Positions 8,915 to 19,500 of a DNA stretch of 64,000 nucleotides are shown one piece after another. Source of the stretch: Hybos culiciformis (taxonomy: Eukaryota; Arthropoda; Insecta; Diptera; Hybotidae); the NCBI GenBank assembly GCA_964007475.1, contig OZ023273.1, forward strand, positions 113,445,812 to 113,509,811, in the 5' to 3' direction. Position numbers and translations under genes: made by a program. The notes under the pieces are model-generated. The model was not told where the DNA came from. It searched no databases and was given only the letters and a program-made list of their open reading frames with translations. Within the stretch, counting starts at the first letter, position 1; each line of letters starts with the position of its first letter.

Positions 8915-10057
8915 ATGTCTGAAAATTGTATATTGTGCAAAAAAACTTTTAGAAATAACAATGATACAATTGTAGTATGTAAAGGTGGTTGTGGTGGTGC
9001 GTTTCATACAAAATGTTTGAAACTAAAAACATCTGATGAGCAATTATTGTTATCAAATTCTTTTATAGTGGTGATGTGTTTACATTGTCAAGATAAAAAT
9101 AATAATATAAGTAATATAAAAGTTCACATTGAGGCTATTCAAGACTCTTTGGAAGATTTAAAAAATGTTTGCAGTGAACAAGAAAAAAATATAATGAAGG
9201 GAATGATTGAAGAATTTGAAAAAAATGAACTTAAAAATAGTAAAATTATTGCAAAAGAAATAAAAAAATCTTGTGGGTGGGAAGAAAAAAAGCCCACTTT
9301 TGCAGAGATAGCAAAAAAAACCCCAAGCATTGTAATTAAACCTAAAATATCTAAAAATAGTACTGAAACATTTAAAGATATTAAATCTAAGATAAATCCT
9401 AGCGAAAGTGAGCTTAAAATATCAAATCTATCAATGTCTAAAAGTGGTTCAATAATAGTGAGTTGTGATAATGTAGAATCAGTTGATAAGCTTAAAAAAT
9501 TGGCTGAAGAAAAATTGAAAGAAAATTATAAAATTGAAATTACGGGTGAACGTAATCTAAGAATAAAAATAGTAAGTATTTCTGAAAAATTGAATGATTC
9601 AGAGATTATTAACGCGCTAAGGTTGCAAAATGAGTTTTTGAAAGATAGTAATATAGAAGTTAAAGCTGTTTTTAAAACCAAAAAGAAATATAAGCCATAT
9701 ATAGCAGTAATTGAGGTTAATACTGAAACATACAATACTATTATGAATGCTGGAACGGTGAATGTTGAATGGGACAAATGTAATGTGTATGATGGTTTGT
9801 TTATTAGGCGGTGTGGAAAGTGTCTGGGTTATGGACATAAATCATCGGAATGTAATGAAAAAGTGATCTGCGCTTATTGTGCGGAGGAACGGTTAGAAAA
9901 CCATGTTTGTAAAACATCGGAATATAAATGCTGTAATTGTTTGAAGATTAGAAATGAAACAAAGATTGATATATGTGTAGATCATAGTGCTTTTGATATT
10001 GATGTATGTAGTGTATATAAGAGAAAATTAGCAATTGAAAAGAAAAAATTTTTTTAG
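8915..10057 (+). CDS. E2 ORF1: PHD-like finger and zinc-knuckle RNA-binding protein
   Basis: 380 aa, ATG start at 8915. N-terminal C4HC3 pattern: C5, C8, C22, C26, H31, C34, C55 and C58, which is the spacing of a PHD finger. Residues 60-130 are charged and probably helical. Residues about 165-285 resemble the RRM-like RNA-binding part of Jockey-type ORF1 proteins. Knuckle C300-X2-C303-X4-H308-X4-C313 is a canonical CCHC. C319-X2-C322 with H330 and C332, and C339/C342 with H357 and C365, look like second and third, less regular zinc sites. The family role is to coat element RNA and support retrotransposition. The PHD-like finger may contact chromatin (inferred). It ends at TAG (10055-10057), after which the same frame continues directly into ORF2. 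Confidence 0.88.
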   Translation: MSENCILCKKTFRNNNDTIVVCKGGCGGAFHTKCLKLKTSDEQLLLSNSFIVVMCLHCQDKNNNISNIKVHIEAIQDSLEDLKNVCSEQEKNIMKGMIEEFEKNELKNSKIIAKEIKKSCGWEEKKPTFAEIAKKTPSIVIKPKISKNSTETFKDIKSKINPSESELKISNLSMSKSGSIIVSCDNVESVDKLKKLAEEKLKENYKIEITGERNLRIKIVSISEKLNDSEIINALRLQNEFLKDSNIEVKAVFKTKKKYKPYIAVIEVNTETYNTIMNAGTVNVEWDKCNVYDGLFIRRCGKCLGYGHKSSECNEKVICAYCAEERLENHVCKTSEYKCCNCLKIRNETKIDICVDHSAFDIDVCSVYKRKLAIEKKKFF

Positions 10058-10063
10058 CAACTA
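10055..10063 (+). promoter_or_regulatory. probable leaky stop TAG-CAA-CTA between ORF1 and ORF2
   Basis: The ORF1 stop TAG is followed by CAA CTA, matching the UAG-CAR-YYA consensus known from tobamovirus-type readthrough. Positions 8915 and 10079 are in the same frame, so no frameshift is needed. Seven sense codons (CAA CTA GAT AAT GGT AAA GAA) lead into the TTG at 10079, where the endonuclease begins. No in-frame ATG exists between the stop and 10466, which is already inside the endonuclease. The only nearby ATG (10068) is out of frame and stops after four codons. Readthrough would give a protein of about 1,320 aa. An alternative is reinitiation at a non-AUG codon, or a single inactivating mutation. 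Confidence 0.6.
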
Positions 10064-12877
10064 GATAATGGTAAAGAATTGAAAAATAAAAATGTGAATA
10101 TTGTATACTTGAACATACAAGGATTATATAATAATTTTGAAGATTTGGAAGGCGTACTATTTGAGAACAAAGATATTGATTTTATATGCTTGACTGAAAC
10201 GCACTTAAAAGAGGAGGATGAGAATTCTTTAATACAACTAGATAATTACAACTTAGTGAGGATAGACAGTCAATCAAGACATACTGGAGGCGTTGTTTTT
10301 TATATTAGAAAAAGTTGGACATATAGTGTAGTAAAAACTCTAAGTGTAAGAAAAGAATTATGGTGGTTAACAGTGAAAGTTGAAAGAAATAATATTACTT
10401 TTTACTTATGTGGACTTTACAGATCACCAAGAGGTTTAAGTGCTAATTCTGAATTCTTTGGCCAAATGGAACGATTATTTGAAGAACTTATTGAATATAA
10501 TGAACAAGTTATAGTTATGGGTGACTTCAATATTAATTGGTTACATAATAGTGTTCAAAAAAGTAAAATTAAAGATATAATTGAAGAAAATGCTTTTAAA
10601 CAAATAGTAAGTGATTTTACAAGAATAACAATAAACTCAAAAACATTAATTGACTTTGTGATTACAAATAAATACAGAAATATTAAAGCCAAAATAGATA
10701 AAAATTTAAAGATCAGTGATCATGAAACTATAAAAATTGAAATTAAAATAGAAAATAATAAGTGCGCTGATGAAATAAAAGTTATTAAATATTTAAAATA
10801 CGATAGATTAAAATTTAGATCATTAATGTGTAGAAGTGATATATTGACAGTTTATTTTAGTGAGTGTAATCAGAAGGCTGCTAGATTTAGTTCTAGTTTA
10901 AAAAAAATAGCAAATAAACTTACTGTAGAAAAAAGTGTTAATATAAATAAAAATAATTGGTATACTAATGAACTTAATTTACTAAGAAAAGAAAAAAATC
11001 GGCAAAACAAAATTGCCTCATGGAATAATAGTAATAATTTTGAATGGCTAAAATATAAAAAACTAAGAAATAGTTACAAAAACAAAGTAAAACTAGAAAA
11101 AAATAAATTTATTAGAAATAAAATTGAAAATTGTAGAGATCAGGTAAAAATGTGGCAAAATATAAAATGTTATGTACTAAATGAAAACAGAAGTGAAATC
11201 AAGGAAATAATCTTTAATAACGAAATAATATATGACAGTATAATATTGGCTAATAAATTTAATGAATATTTCATAAAAAGTGTTGATGAAATTTACGAAA
11301 GTATTCGTAATGTGCCATATAATATTAGAATTGAAAAAATTGAATGTTCTTTTAAATTTATTGAGGTTAATGTAAGTGACTTAAAAAACATACTTAAATT
11401 AATGAATAATAAAAAAGACTTGAATTTAATTAATGTAAAAATGATTCTAGACTCTATTGATTTAATTGGAGAAAATTTTATATCAATATTAAATAATTCT
11501 TTAAGATCAGGAATCTTTCCAGATTGCTGGAAGGAAAGTGTTGTAATTCCCGTTGAAAAAATTAAAAACACAAAATTATTAAGTGAGTTTAGACCGGTTA
11601 ATATGATTCTGACAGAGGCCAAGATTTTTGAAAAATTAGTGAACAACCAGTTAACGAAATATTTGGAAAAAAATAATTTGTTGTACAATTACCAATCTGG
11701 GTTTAGAAAAGAACATAGCTGTGAGTCATTAATAAATTTAGTTATAACAAATTGGAAGGTGGCCACTCATGATGGAAAGGTAATAATTGCAATATTTCTA
11801 GACTTGAAAAGAGCTTTTGAAACAATTGATCGCAACATTCTACTGGAAAAATTGAAAAGCTATGGTATTAATGGCATTGAATTACAATGGTTCAAGTCTT
11901 ACTTGAACAATCGGAAACAGAGGACAAAAGTGAATGGAATCTTATCTGATGCTATAGACGTTTTGCTGGGAGTTCCACAAGGTTCAATTTTGGGGGTTCT
12001 ACTTTTTTTACTTTATATCAATGATATGGAAAAGGCGGTTAAGTTTGCCAAATTGGTACTTTTTGCGGATGATGCACTTTTGTTTGTGGTTGAAGATACA
12101 ATTGATGAATGCTTGAGAAAGATTAAACTCGATTTGGCAACCTTGGAGGACTGGTTTAAAATGAATAAATTAAAATTAAATATAAGTAAAAGTAAATGTA
12201 TGATTATAAATGATAAAATAGATAGGGTGCACATTAAAGTGGATAATGAAATTATAGAATGTGTTCAGGAATTAAAATATCTAGGAGTATTTATTGATAA
12301 TAAACTCAGCTTTAAAAATCATATTAGTTATGTTTGTAAAAAAGTAGCAAAAAAGATATATTTTTTTTCCAAAATAAGAAATAGATTAAGCTTTAATAAT
12401 GCGGTGAGGATATACAATGTGTTAATTAAACCACATCTAGAATATTGTTCATCTATTCTTTATATGTGCAATAATAGTATGATAGAAAGACTTCAGAAAC
12501 TGCAGAATAGGGGAATGCGTTTGATTTTGAAGGTTAATAGATTTTCTTCAATTAAATTTATGTTAGAAGCTTTAAAATGGTTGAATGTTAAGCAAAAAAT
12601 CAATTTCAATGTATTGCTAACAATATTCAAAATTAAAAATCATATGTGCCCTAAATATTTAAGTGAGAGGCTGATTTTTAACACAGATATTCACAGTCGA
12701 ACTCTAAGAAATTTTTCAGATTTTAGACTAGATTTATTTAGAAATAGTAGAACTCAAAATATGTTACTGTATAACGGCTTAAAATTGTTCAATGAATTAC
12801 CAAACAATTTAAAAAATGAAGAAAATTTGTGTCGTTTTAAACAAAATTTAGTAAAATATATAAGGAATAAATTTTAA
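10058..12877 (+). CDS. E2 ORF2: endonuclease/reverse transcriptase
   Basis: The frame is open from 10058. Numbering from TTG 10079 gives 932 aa. Endonuclease (1-225): N12 (YLNIQGL), E40 (CLTETH), Y114-R115 (LYRSP), D149 and N151 (GDFN), D214-H215 (ISDH). Reverse transcriptase (about 430-740): FRPVNMI (504-510), YQSGFRKEHS (538-547), D575 in FLDLKRAF, GVPQGSILG (631-639) and FADD (662-665). A C-terminal region of about 190 aa includes KPHLEYCSSILY and LFNELPNNL. All key catalytic residues are present and there are no internal stops. There is no ATG before M130 (10466), so a full endonuclease cannot be started by ordinary initiation. Fusion to ORF1 through the leaky TAG is the likely route. Codons are strongly AT-biased, unlike E1. 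Confidence 0.92.
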   Translation, partial: QLDNGKELKNKNVNIVYLNIQGLYNNFEDLEGVLFENKDIDFICLTETHLKEEDENSLIQLDNYNLVRIDSQSRHTGGVVFYIRKSWTYSVVKTLSVRKELWWLTVKVERNNITFYLCGLYRSPRGLSANSEFFGQMERLFEELIEYNEQVIVMGDFNINWLHNSVQKSKIKDIIEENAFKQIVSDFTRITINSKTLIDFVITNKYRNIKAKIDKNLKISDHETIKIEIKIENNKCADEIKVIKYLKYDRLKFRSLMCRSDILTVYFSECNQKAARFSSSLKKIANKLTVEKSVNINKNNWYTNELNLLRKEKNRQNKIASWNNSNNFEWLKYKKLRNSYKNKVKLEKNKFIRNKIENCRDQVKMWQNIKCYVLNENRSEIKEIIFNNEIIYDSIILANKFNEYFIKSVDEIYESIRNVPYNIRIEKIECSFKFIEVNVSDLKNILKLMNNKKDLNLINVKMILDSIDLIGENFISILNNSLRSGIFPDCWKESVVIPVEKIKNTKLLSEFRPVNMILTEAKIFEKLVNNQLTKYLEKNNLLYNYQSGFRKEHSCESLINLVITNWKVATHDGKVIIAIFLDLKRAFETIDRNILLEKLKSYGINGIELQWFKSYLNNRKQRTKVNGILSDAIDVLLGVPQGSILGVLLFLLYINDMEKAVKFAKLVLFADDALLFVVEDTIDECLRKIKLDLATLEDWFKMNKLKLNISKSKCMIINDKIDRVHIKVDNEIIECVQELKYLGVFIDNKLSFKNHISYVCKKVAKKIYFFSKIRNRLSFNNAVRIYNVLIKPHLEYCSSILYMCNNSMIERLQKLQNRGMRLILKVNRFSSIKFMLEALKWLNVKQKINFNVLLTIFKIKNHMCPKYLSERLIFNTDIHSRTLRNFSDFRLDLFRNSRTQNMLLYNGLKLFNELPNNLKNEENLCRFKQNLVKYIRNKF

Positions 12878-12938
12878 AACATATAATGTAATATATTTAA
12901 GATTTGTAAGATAATCATGTTAAATAGTTTACGAACTA

Positions 12939-12971
12939 AATAAATGAAATAAAAAAAAAAAAAAAAAAAAA
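12939..12971 (+). terminator. E2 polyadenylation signal and A tail
   Basis: AATAAA (12939-12944) followed shortly by 21 A (12951-12971) marks the 3' end of E2. Confidence 0.7.
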
Positions 12972-15900
12972 TTGGAAAAAGAAAATTATTTTAAAATTTT
13001 TAATTTTTCCGTAGTAATGTAGTACTGAAAATTTAACTTAATTTCATGGTAAAAAAATCCTTATATATCATAGGCTTTAGTTTCGTTCAAACTCGCGAAT
13101 TGATTTAGAAACATAAAATGTAAAAATTTGCGGGTACAATTATTAAAGAATCTCTTCCATGATAACAAAGTCCAACAAATTTTCGTCTTCGAAACAAGGT
13201 TCTTTATGCGGTGCAATTAAAATACCTATATTTTTTATTTAATTATTATATTTTATATTATTTTTAAATCCTTCAAAAATGTTGGAAATTTATTGAATCA
13301 ATTTAAAACAATTAAGTGCAGCTTTTTTTCCCAAACAGGACAAAAAAAATTTGATTTATTTGATTACTTTTTTTTTTTGTACTTTTTTTGCTGGAAATTT
13401 ATTTCCAAATAAAAGTAAATTAATTCTTATCAATTGGAATAAGTAAAAAATATTAAATATATAAAAAAAAAAACAATAAAATAATATTTATTTAGTTATG
13501 TAAAAAATTTATAATAAATATTATATTAAAATGTATGCATATAGAGAGAGAGGTGATTTAAAGTCAATAGACATGAAGAATTTGAATTTTTGTTTCGAAT
13601 AAAAGTCTTTAAAGTTAATTGAAATCATATAGTCAAAATTAAAAAAACCCTAAAGTTTGTTTATTTTATTTTCTGAATTGAGCAAAATATCGTAATTTGC
13701 GGTAATCATTTTCAGCTGTCAGTTTTTTTTTGCAACAAGTCCTTCATCCTTGTTGAAAAACAACAAATTTTCATAAGATTCTAAAAGTTTTTAAAATTAG
13801 TTCGAACCAAAAAGTAATATAATAATAAAATAATTACAGAAAACTTAAAGTAAATATTCAATGACTTTTAAAAGTTGAAATATTGTTTTTTTATATATAA
13901 AATATATATATATAGCTATAAGTATATAATGAATGTAACATTATTAATTCAGAAGAAAATATTTTTACAATAATTCTTTTCCAACTAATTTAATTAAAAA
14001 AAAAATTTATACAAAATAAAAACAATATTTTGTAATCTGAAGGACTTTCAAATAATAATCCGATTAAAACTTTTTGACTTTTCAAAACAAAAAAAAAACG
14101 AATGACGTATCTAATAAAAATCTTTTCGAGAAAATTAGAAATTTAAATTTTGTTATCATTTCAATTTTTAATTAAAAAGACAAAAAAAAAGAAAAACGTA
14201 ATAACAATTATTCGGACGACAGACATAAGAATTTATGTTTTTCATTTTTTCGCATGACATTTAAATGATTTTATTTTTTTTTTATTTTTAACTATACACA
14301 TATATATTGTTTATGTTAAATACTCTGGTACTTAAACATAATTTTTTAATATTATTACCAAGGACTTTTAAGTATTCGAAATCTATATTAAGCGTGCAAA
14401 AGATAATATACTTCGAATGACAAAAATTACATATAAAGAATATTTAGAAAATATTTCGGTTGTTGTCATAAAAATCTTATATTGTTTATTTTTCTGTGTT
14501 TTTTTTTTTTGTGTTTTCTTCAGAAATTTTGCACCTGAAACATTTTTATAAAAATTATTATTGAAGCCACTGAGGCAATATTTTATTACAAATATATATA
14601 CGCGCATATAAAAAACAAAATGTGGCAAAGCATAATAATAAAGTATAGATTTTGTTATATTATTCGCAGTATAAAATTTTATAATTCTAATCCAATTATT
14701 TGTTTTGGAAAAATAATACTTTCATTTTTATAATATTAAATACGAATTTTTGCTAAATGTTTAAACTCTAAAAAAAATTTATAAAAAAATTTTCTCAACA
14801 AATATCTAAGTTGAATGGATCTTTAAAAATTCATATAAACTTTCAATTAATAAATAAATCTTTTAACAACAGGATTGGGTTTAATTTCTAAACCAACTGC
14901 TCTTCATTGTTGTGGTGGCCACAGAACACATTAACTGAACTATCCAAAAATGACGTCTTGCTAATCATCTACACATACAGGTGGGCAAAGTCCTCACAAT
15001 AATTTTGGGGACAACCAAATATCTACAATTTTAAATATCATCATATCAAAATTGACTGCCATAATTTTTTAACAGTGAAACCATATTTCATTTGATAAAA
15101 ATGCTATAAGGAAATATTTACCGCGTATAAAAATTAAAGGTACTAAATTTTTTTTTGTTAAAATGAAATAAATTGGATTTTTCTTTTTACTATGTTGTAT
15201 CCATTTATTTTTTAATTTAATTTTTATTTCAAAAACAGTTTAATGCTTGCAAAAAAAAAAAAAAAAAAGAAACCCAAAAAAAATACAATATACAAAATAC
15301 GAAAAATAAATATAGGTATATAAATTTAGGGAAATTGCCTAAAATGTAAATAAAAAAAATCAGTAATTGACGTACCTGATGGGATTTTATTTGGTTTTTT
15401 TTTTTTCATTGTTTTCTTGATATAACAAATGTTATTAAAAAAAATTTGAACAACACTCTTTTGAGAAGAAAAGAAGAAAAGAAGAAATTTAATGATTTTC
15501 CAAAACATTAATCGAAAAAATTTTCTTAAAGGGGAAATTAAATAAATAAATAAAATAAAAAATTTGATTTCCCTCACTTGTAAAATATTCAGAATCCTAA
15601 ATTTTGGAGAAAATTATTTTAATTTAATATCATTTTCAATGAGAATTTCAATTAAAATTTCGCTAAAAACAATTAAATCTATATTGGCGACTTTTATAAG
15701 AAAACAACACGGAAAACAGTCGGTGACCAAATAAATCTGTCTTGATATAAATTTAATTCAATAAATAAATATAATTTTTTTTTTGCAATTCTAGAATGAG
15801 TTGTTATGTAAGCAGTATATCGCAATTAGGTAAAACTGGGTTTTATGCACTATATGTATTACAATATTATATGAGCCCATTTTCGACTTTGAATTTGAAT

Positions 15901-16069
15901 AAGTATGAAATTCGGAGATGAACTATTCAAAGATTATATACTATTAAGTATTGTAGACAAATAAGGATCATAATATTCTCTTCAAGGCTGGTATTAATCA
16001 ATTTTACAATGGTATTTACTAAGTACTATGGACCATATTGAAAGAGTGTATAATTTACAAGTATTTTAA
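12972..16069. other. AT-rich non-coding stretch
   Basis: Homopolymer runs and simple A/T sequence. A slightly more complex patch at about 14870-15000 gives no recognisable product. Small open frames here are Phe/Ile/Lys-rich and look random. Confidence 0.6.
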
Positions 16070-16158
16070 CTAGGGTTTCTAAAACGGATATATCTGTATC
16101 CGCGGTTATTTATACTCTTAACCGTATCCGATATCCGTTAAAAATCTCACGGTTAGCA

Positions 16159-16262
16159 ATTTTAAGTTTTTAAATTAAGTCTGTTAAATTTTCCGAGAAC
16201 AGTAGGCTAGTAATTATAATTTTAAGTTTTTAAATTAAATTTGTTGAATTTTCCAAGCAAAG
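16159..16262 (+). repeat. two-copy direct repeat, 60-bp period
   Basis: AATTTTAAGTTTTTAAATTA begins at 16159 and again at 16219, and similarity continues through the GTTGAATTTTCC region to AGTAGG. Two diverged copies inside the 16-kb inverted-repeat element. Confidence 0.6.
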
Positions 16263-16380
16263 TAGGGCCTACAGCGAAGCCGACTTCAACAGACTCAGAG
16301 AGAACTTTTTCGGTTTCAGGAAATTTTTGAACCAAAATTAGATCTCGTCTTTCTTGTGCATCACTTAATACATTAGTGTT
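16222..16380 (-). pseudogene. 52-codon coding-like fragment, unassigned
   Basis: Read on the minus strand from 16380, the frame is open for 52 codons to a TAA at 16222-16224. It includes LSDAQERRDLILVQKF and ETEKVLSESVEVGFAV, a composition far more protein-like than random AT-rich frames. It is preceded by GTATTTCAG, which looks like a splice acceptor, and has no ATG. It could be a remnant exon of a transposase captured in the surrounding element or a host-gene fragment. The last dozen codons run into the 60-bp direct repeat, so the true coding part probably ends before it. Family not recognised. Confidence 0.3.
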
Positions 16381-16583
16381 CCTGAAATACTATTATTTAA
16401 ATGAAAAAAATCAAAAAATGTAATAATATATTTCAAATTTTATTTATAAAATAAATAGTATTCATAATTAGATTCAATATTATTTGTTTATTTTTATACG
16501 GTTATCCGGTATCCGCCGGATAATTCTAGAATAACTATCCGATAACCTCGGTTACAGAAAATCCGGATATTCTCAAAGATTAA

Positions 16584-19500
16584 GTTAAATATTTTTGATC
16601 AAATTAAGATCAAATTTAAGGAAAAAAATGTGATTTCGAATGACATAAATAATGTTCTTACATATATATCCATATATTTTGCAAATAAAAATTTTAATTT
16701 ATTGAAAGAATAATATTATGTGACAATTACAGATATACAAGGTCGTAAGAAATAAAAAAAAAAAAAAGAAACTCATTATACAAAACATCTTGAAATTAAT
16801 TAAAGCCACATTCTATGCAGAATAATTTTTCATTATTTTGGCAATGAAATTTAATTAGTGACATTGACAGTTTTTTTTTTTTTATTCTTCCAGGGGTGAA
16901 AATTTTCAAATATGAAAATAATTAAGTGTTATTATGTTTATTTTTATTTCATTTTTTTTTATTATTATGCCCAAGTCTAATTATAAAAAAAAAAGTTGAT
17001 TTTTCTTTGTTTTTGAAATTAATTGCAATTTTGGTGAACAGAAAAAAAAAAATATGTTATCGAAAAAAAAAATTCTACTTGTCATTGAGTTTTTATTTAT
17101 TTTTTTTTCTTTGATATTTTTATGCTAATATGAAATTGTTTAACTTTTTTTAATGAGTCCTTAACTAACGCCTATGCTTTTCATTTAAGATTAATTCTTT
17201 GATTTGTGAAAATTATTTCAAAATCTATATATAAATTTTATATATAACTAGACCCACTAAAATGCAGTCTGTATTATGAAAATTTGAATAAAGGCAATTC
17301 GTTTGTGATATAAAAATATCTTCTTTTTTTTGTTATTTTAGTATCATAATTTCATAAATGTCATTATCTTACCTACTGTACAGGTAGGTACTTAAACATT
17401 TATTATGCTTAAAATGCTTATAAAACATCATTATAAAATTATAAATGAATTTTATTCAAAACTTCGGTATTTATAAATAAAGTTTTAATAACTAATATTT
17501 TTCTATCGAACAATCGCTCTCATAGCAAAGGAATATTAAACTTCAGATATTGAATGTATTTATATATTAAATATGATTATCAATTCTTATGATGTGTCAA
17601 AATAGAGTAAACTTAATATTTTTTTTTGTTAAATTTTTTTGTTATATATATTTTGCAACAAAAGTAGATTTAATTTCATTCATAAAGTTGATTTCTCTTT
17701 AAAAAGGATTATTATTTGAATATATGCATTTTATTCATATTATGTATGTATATTTGTGTGTACAATATATGCATGGAATAAATAATAACTTTTTTTTTTA
17801 ATAAAACATCATGAGCATAATAAATTTATAAATTGTATTATATATAAATATGCACAAATTTTGGTTAAAGAAAATCTAAAATTACGTGGCTTTGAATAAT
17901 AAAAAGTTTAAGTATAAAATAATTTACTTGTGTTGTGTGTAGGTATATGAAGAAATTAAATATTTGAGATTATGAAAAAACGCATTAAAATTTATCATGA
18001 TTAGGAATAATTTTGTGAACAGTTTGTGTTATACGAATTGGACTTATATATTTTATATTTTATATGTAATGTAAAATCTAAAAACTGATTAAATAAATAA
18101 TAAAATATTCAAAAACTTATTTCAAAAAAAAATTTAAGATATTAAGCTTATTAATTATTTATTAAAAAATAATTCAACTGTTTATATGTTAGAATTAAGA
18201 AACCTCTATTAACATTTTTAATTTTGTAATGAATGAACGATTTTATTATGTCTTCAATAAACTATTTTGTCATTTTGCTTTTTATTTTTGCTCATACTTT
18301 TTATCTTTTTATGAAATATAAATTTATTAAATAATGAAAATTTTTTTTTTATATTTTCTTTTTTCTTTAAAGTGTCGACAAACTGATAAAAAATGTAAAA
18401 CTTTTTACCTTTTTTAATATAGCTTTGAAAGGGGTTCTTCTTTTGAAATATCCTTTTCTAATGAATTCTTACTTATTTTACTTAGTTAGGTATGAAGTTA
18501 ACAATGAAATTTTAATTGGATTGCTATTTTTAATTATGTTTATGTGTAAGTTTAGATACTGATTCATGGAACATAATATATAATTGTATTATAATTTTAT
18601 GCATTAACTGTTTAGGTCTCAGCGTATATATAGGTTTAAGTTTATATTGTTCTTCTCAATTAAATAACAAAAATAAATTGAAAAAAAAAATCATAAAAAT
18701 TATTTTTCAGTCAAACAAAGTTCTTTTGGGATTAATATTATATAAATGTATGTATTTTATATTGAAAAATTTAACATATTTTTTGATGTTATGAATATTT
18801 TTTTTATTATTCAATTTAATTACGTATAATGATTTTAATTAAACATTATTTTGCATAAAATCTTGTATAACGAATTTATAATGGTGGTTTATTCAAATAA
18901 TAATAATAATAATAATAAAAAGCACAAATAATTCAAGATAAGGTGAATGTTTCATCAACAATATAAAATTCATTATTCCATAATTAAATTTAATATTTTA
19001 ATAATCTTGTGGTGTTAAATACCAATTAAAATATGCATTATACTTTTGGGAAGAAAAAAAAAATCTTATTTTATCATTTTTATGCAAATTTTTGTAAATT
19101 TTTGTCACAATTTTAATAAAAAAAAAATATTTTTTTTTTATTATTTTGTTAAATTATCACGTATTCTATCAGGAATTTATCAAAATATAATCAAAATTAT
19201 TCACCCTATTTCGTAAATTATGTTTTATCTGCGCTTAAAAAAAATTATTATTATTATTATTATTGTTGTTTTTTTTTTTCGTGAAATAATTTTTGATAAT
19301 TTCTTGAAAGGAAAAAAAAAAAAATTGTAAATATATTTTACAAGGACACTATATAATTATACTATCCTATACCATACTATACTATATGCGTAGATAGTAT
19401 GTTACTTTAGATTTTAGAATTGCAAATACGTTGTTTCTGAATAGAGAAGTAAAAGTATTCAACAATTTCCGGTTTTCGGAATGGGGGCAGGTTTTTTTTT

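Larger units (their letters stand above)
8850..12971 (+). mobile_element. non-LTR retrotransposon E2, two ORFs in one frame
   Basis: ORF1 (8915-10057) and ORF2 (10079-12877, opened by the preceding stop) are both uninterrupted and lie in the same reading frame. A 3' UTR of about 70 bases, AATAAA (12939-12944) and 21 A (12951-12971) end the element. The 5' boundary is uncertain because the leader is as AT-rich as the flank, and I found no clear target-site duplication. Coding DNA is extremely AT-rich, like the rest of the window. PHD-like finger plus zinc knuckles in ORF1 and an APE endonuclease with reverse transcriptase in ORF2 place it in the Jockey/CR1 superfamily. The clade is not resolved here. 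Confidence 0.87.
16070..16583 (-). mobile_element. diverged inverted-repeat element (possible non-autonomous DNA transposon)
   Basis: Left-end sequence TTTCTAAAACGGATATATCT followed by GTATCCGCGGTTA resembles the inverted right end (minus strand: GAGAATATCCGGATTTTCTG then TAACCGAGGTTATCGGAT). Both ends are rich in CCGGAT and CGGTTA words that are rare elsewhere in this window. Inside is a direct repeat of 60-bp period (16159 and 16219) and a 52-codon coding-like fragment. I found no secure target-site duplication, so superfamily (hAT or other) and exact ends are open. Confidence 0.4.

Noticed and set aside
10040..10057. Ribosomal frameshift at the A-and-T run before the E2 ORF1 stop
   Set aside because: ORF1 and ORF2 are in the same frame, so a shift would not join them, and the run does not form a canonical slippery heptamer in the reading frame.
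7891..13025. Shared TTCCGTAGTA after the tails of E1 (about 7896) and E2 (about 13007) as a common target site
   Set aside because: A single short word that is not adjacent to the E2 tail. Chance cannot be excluded from two insertions.
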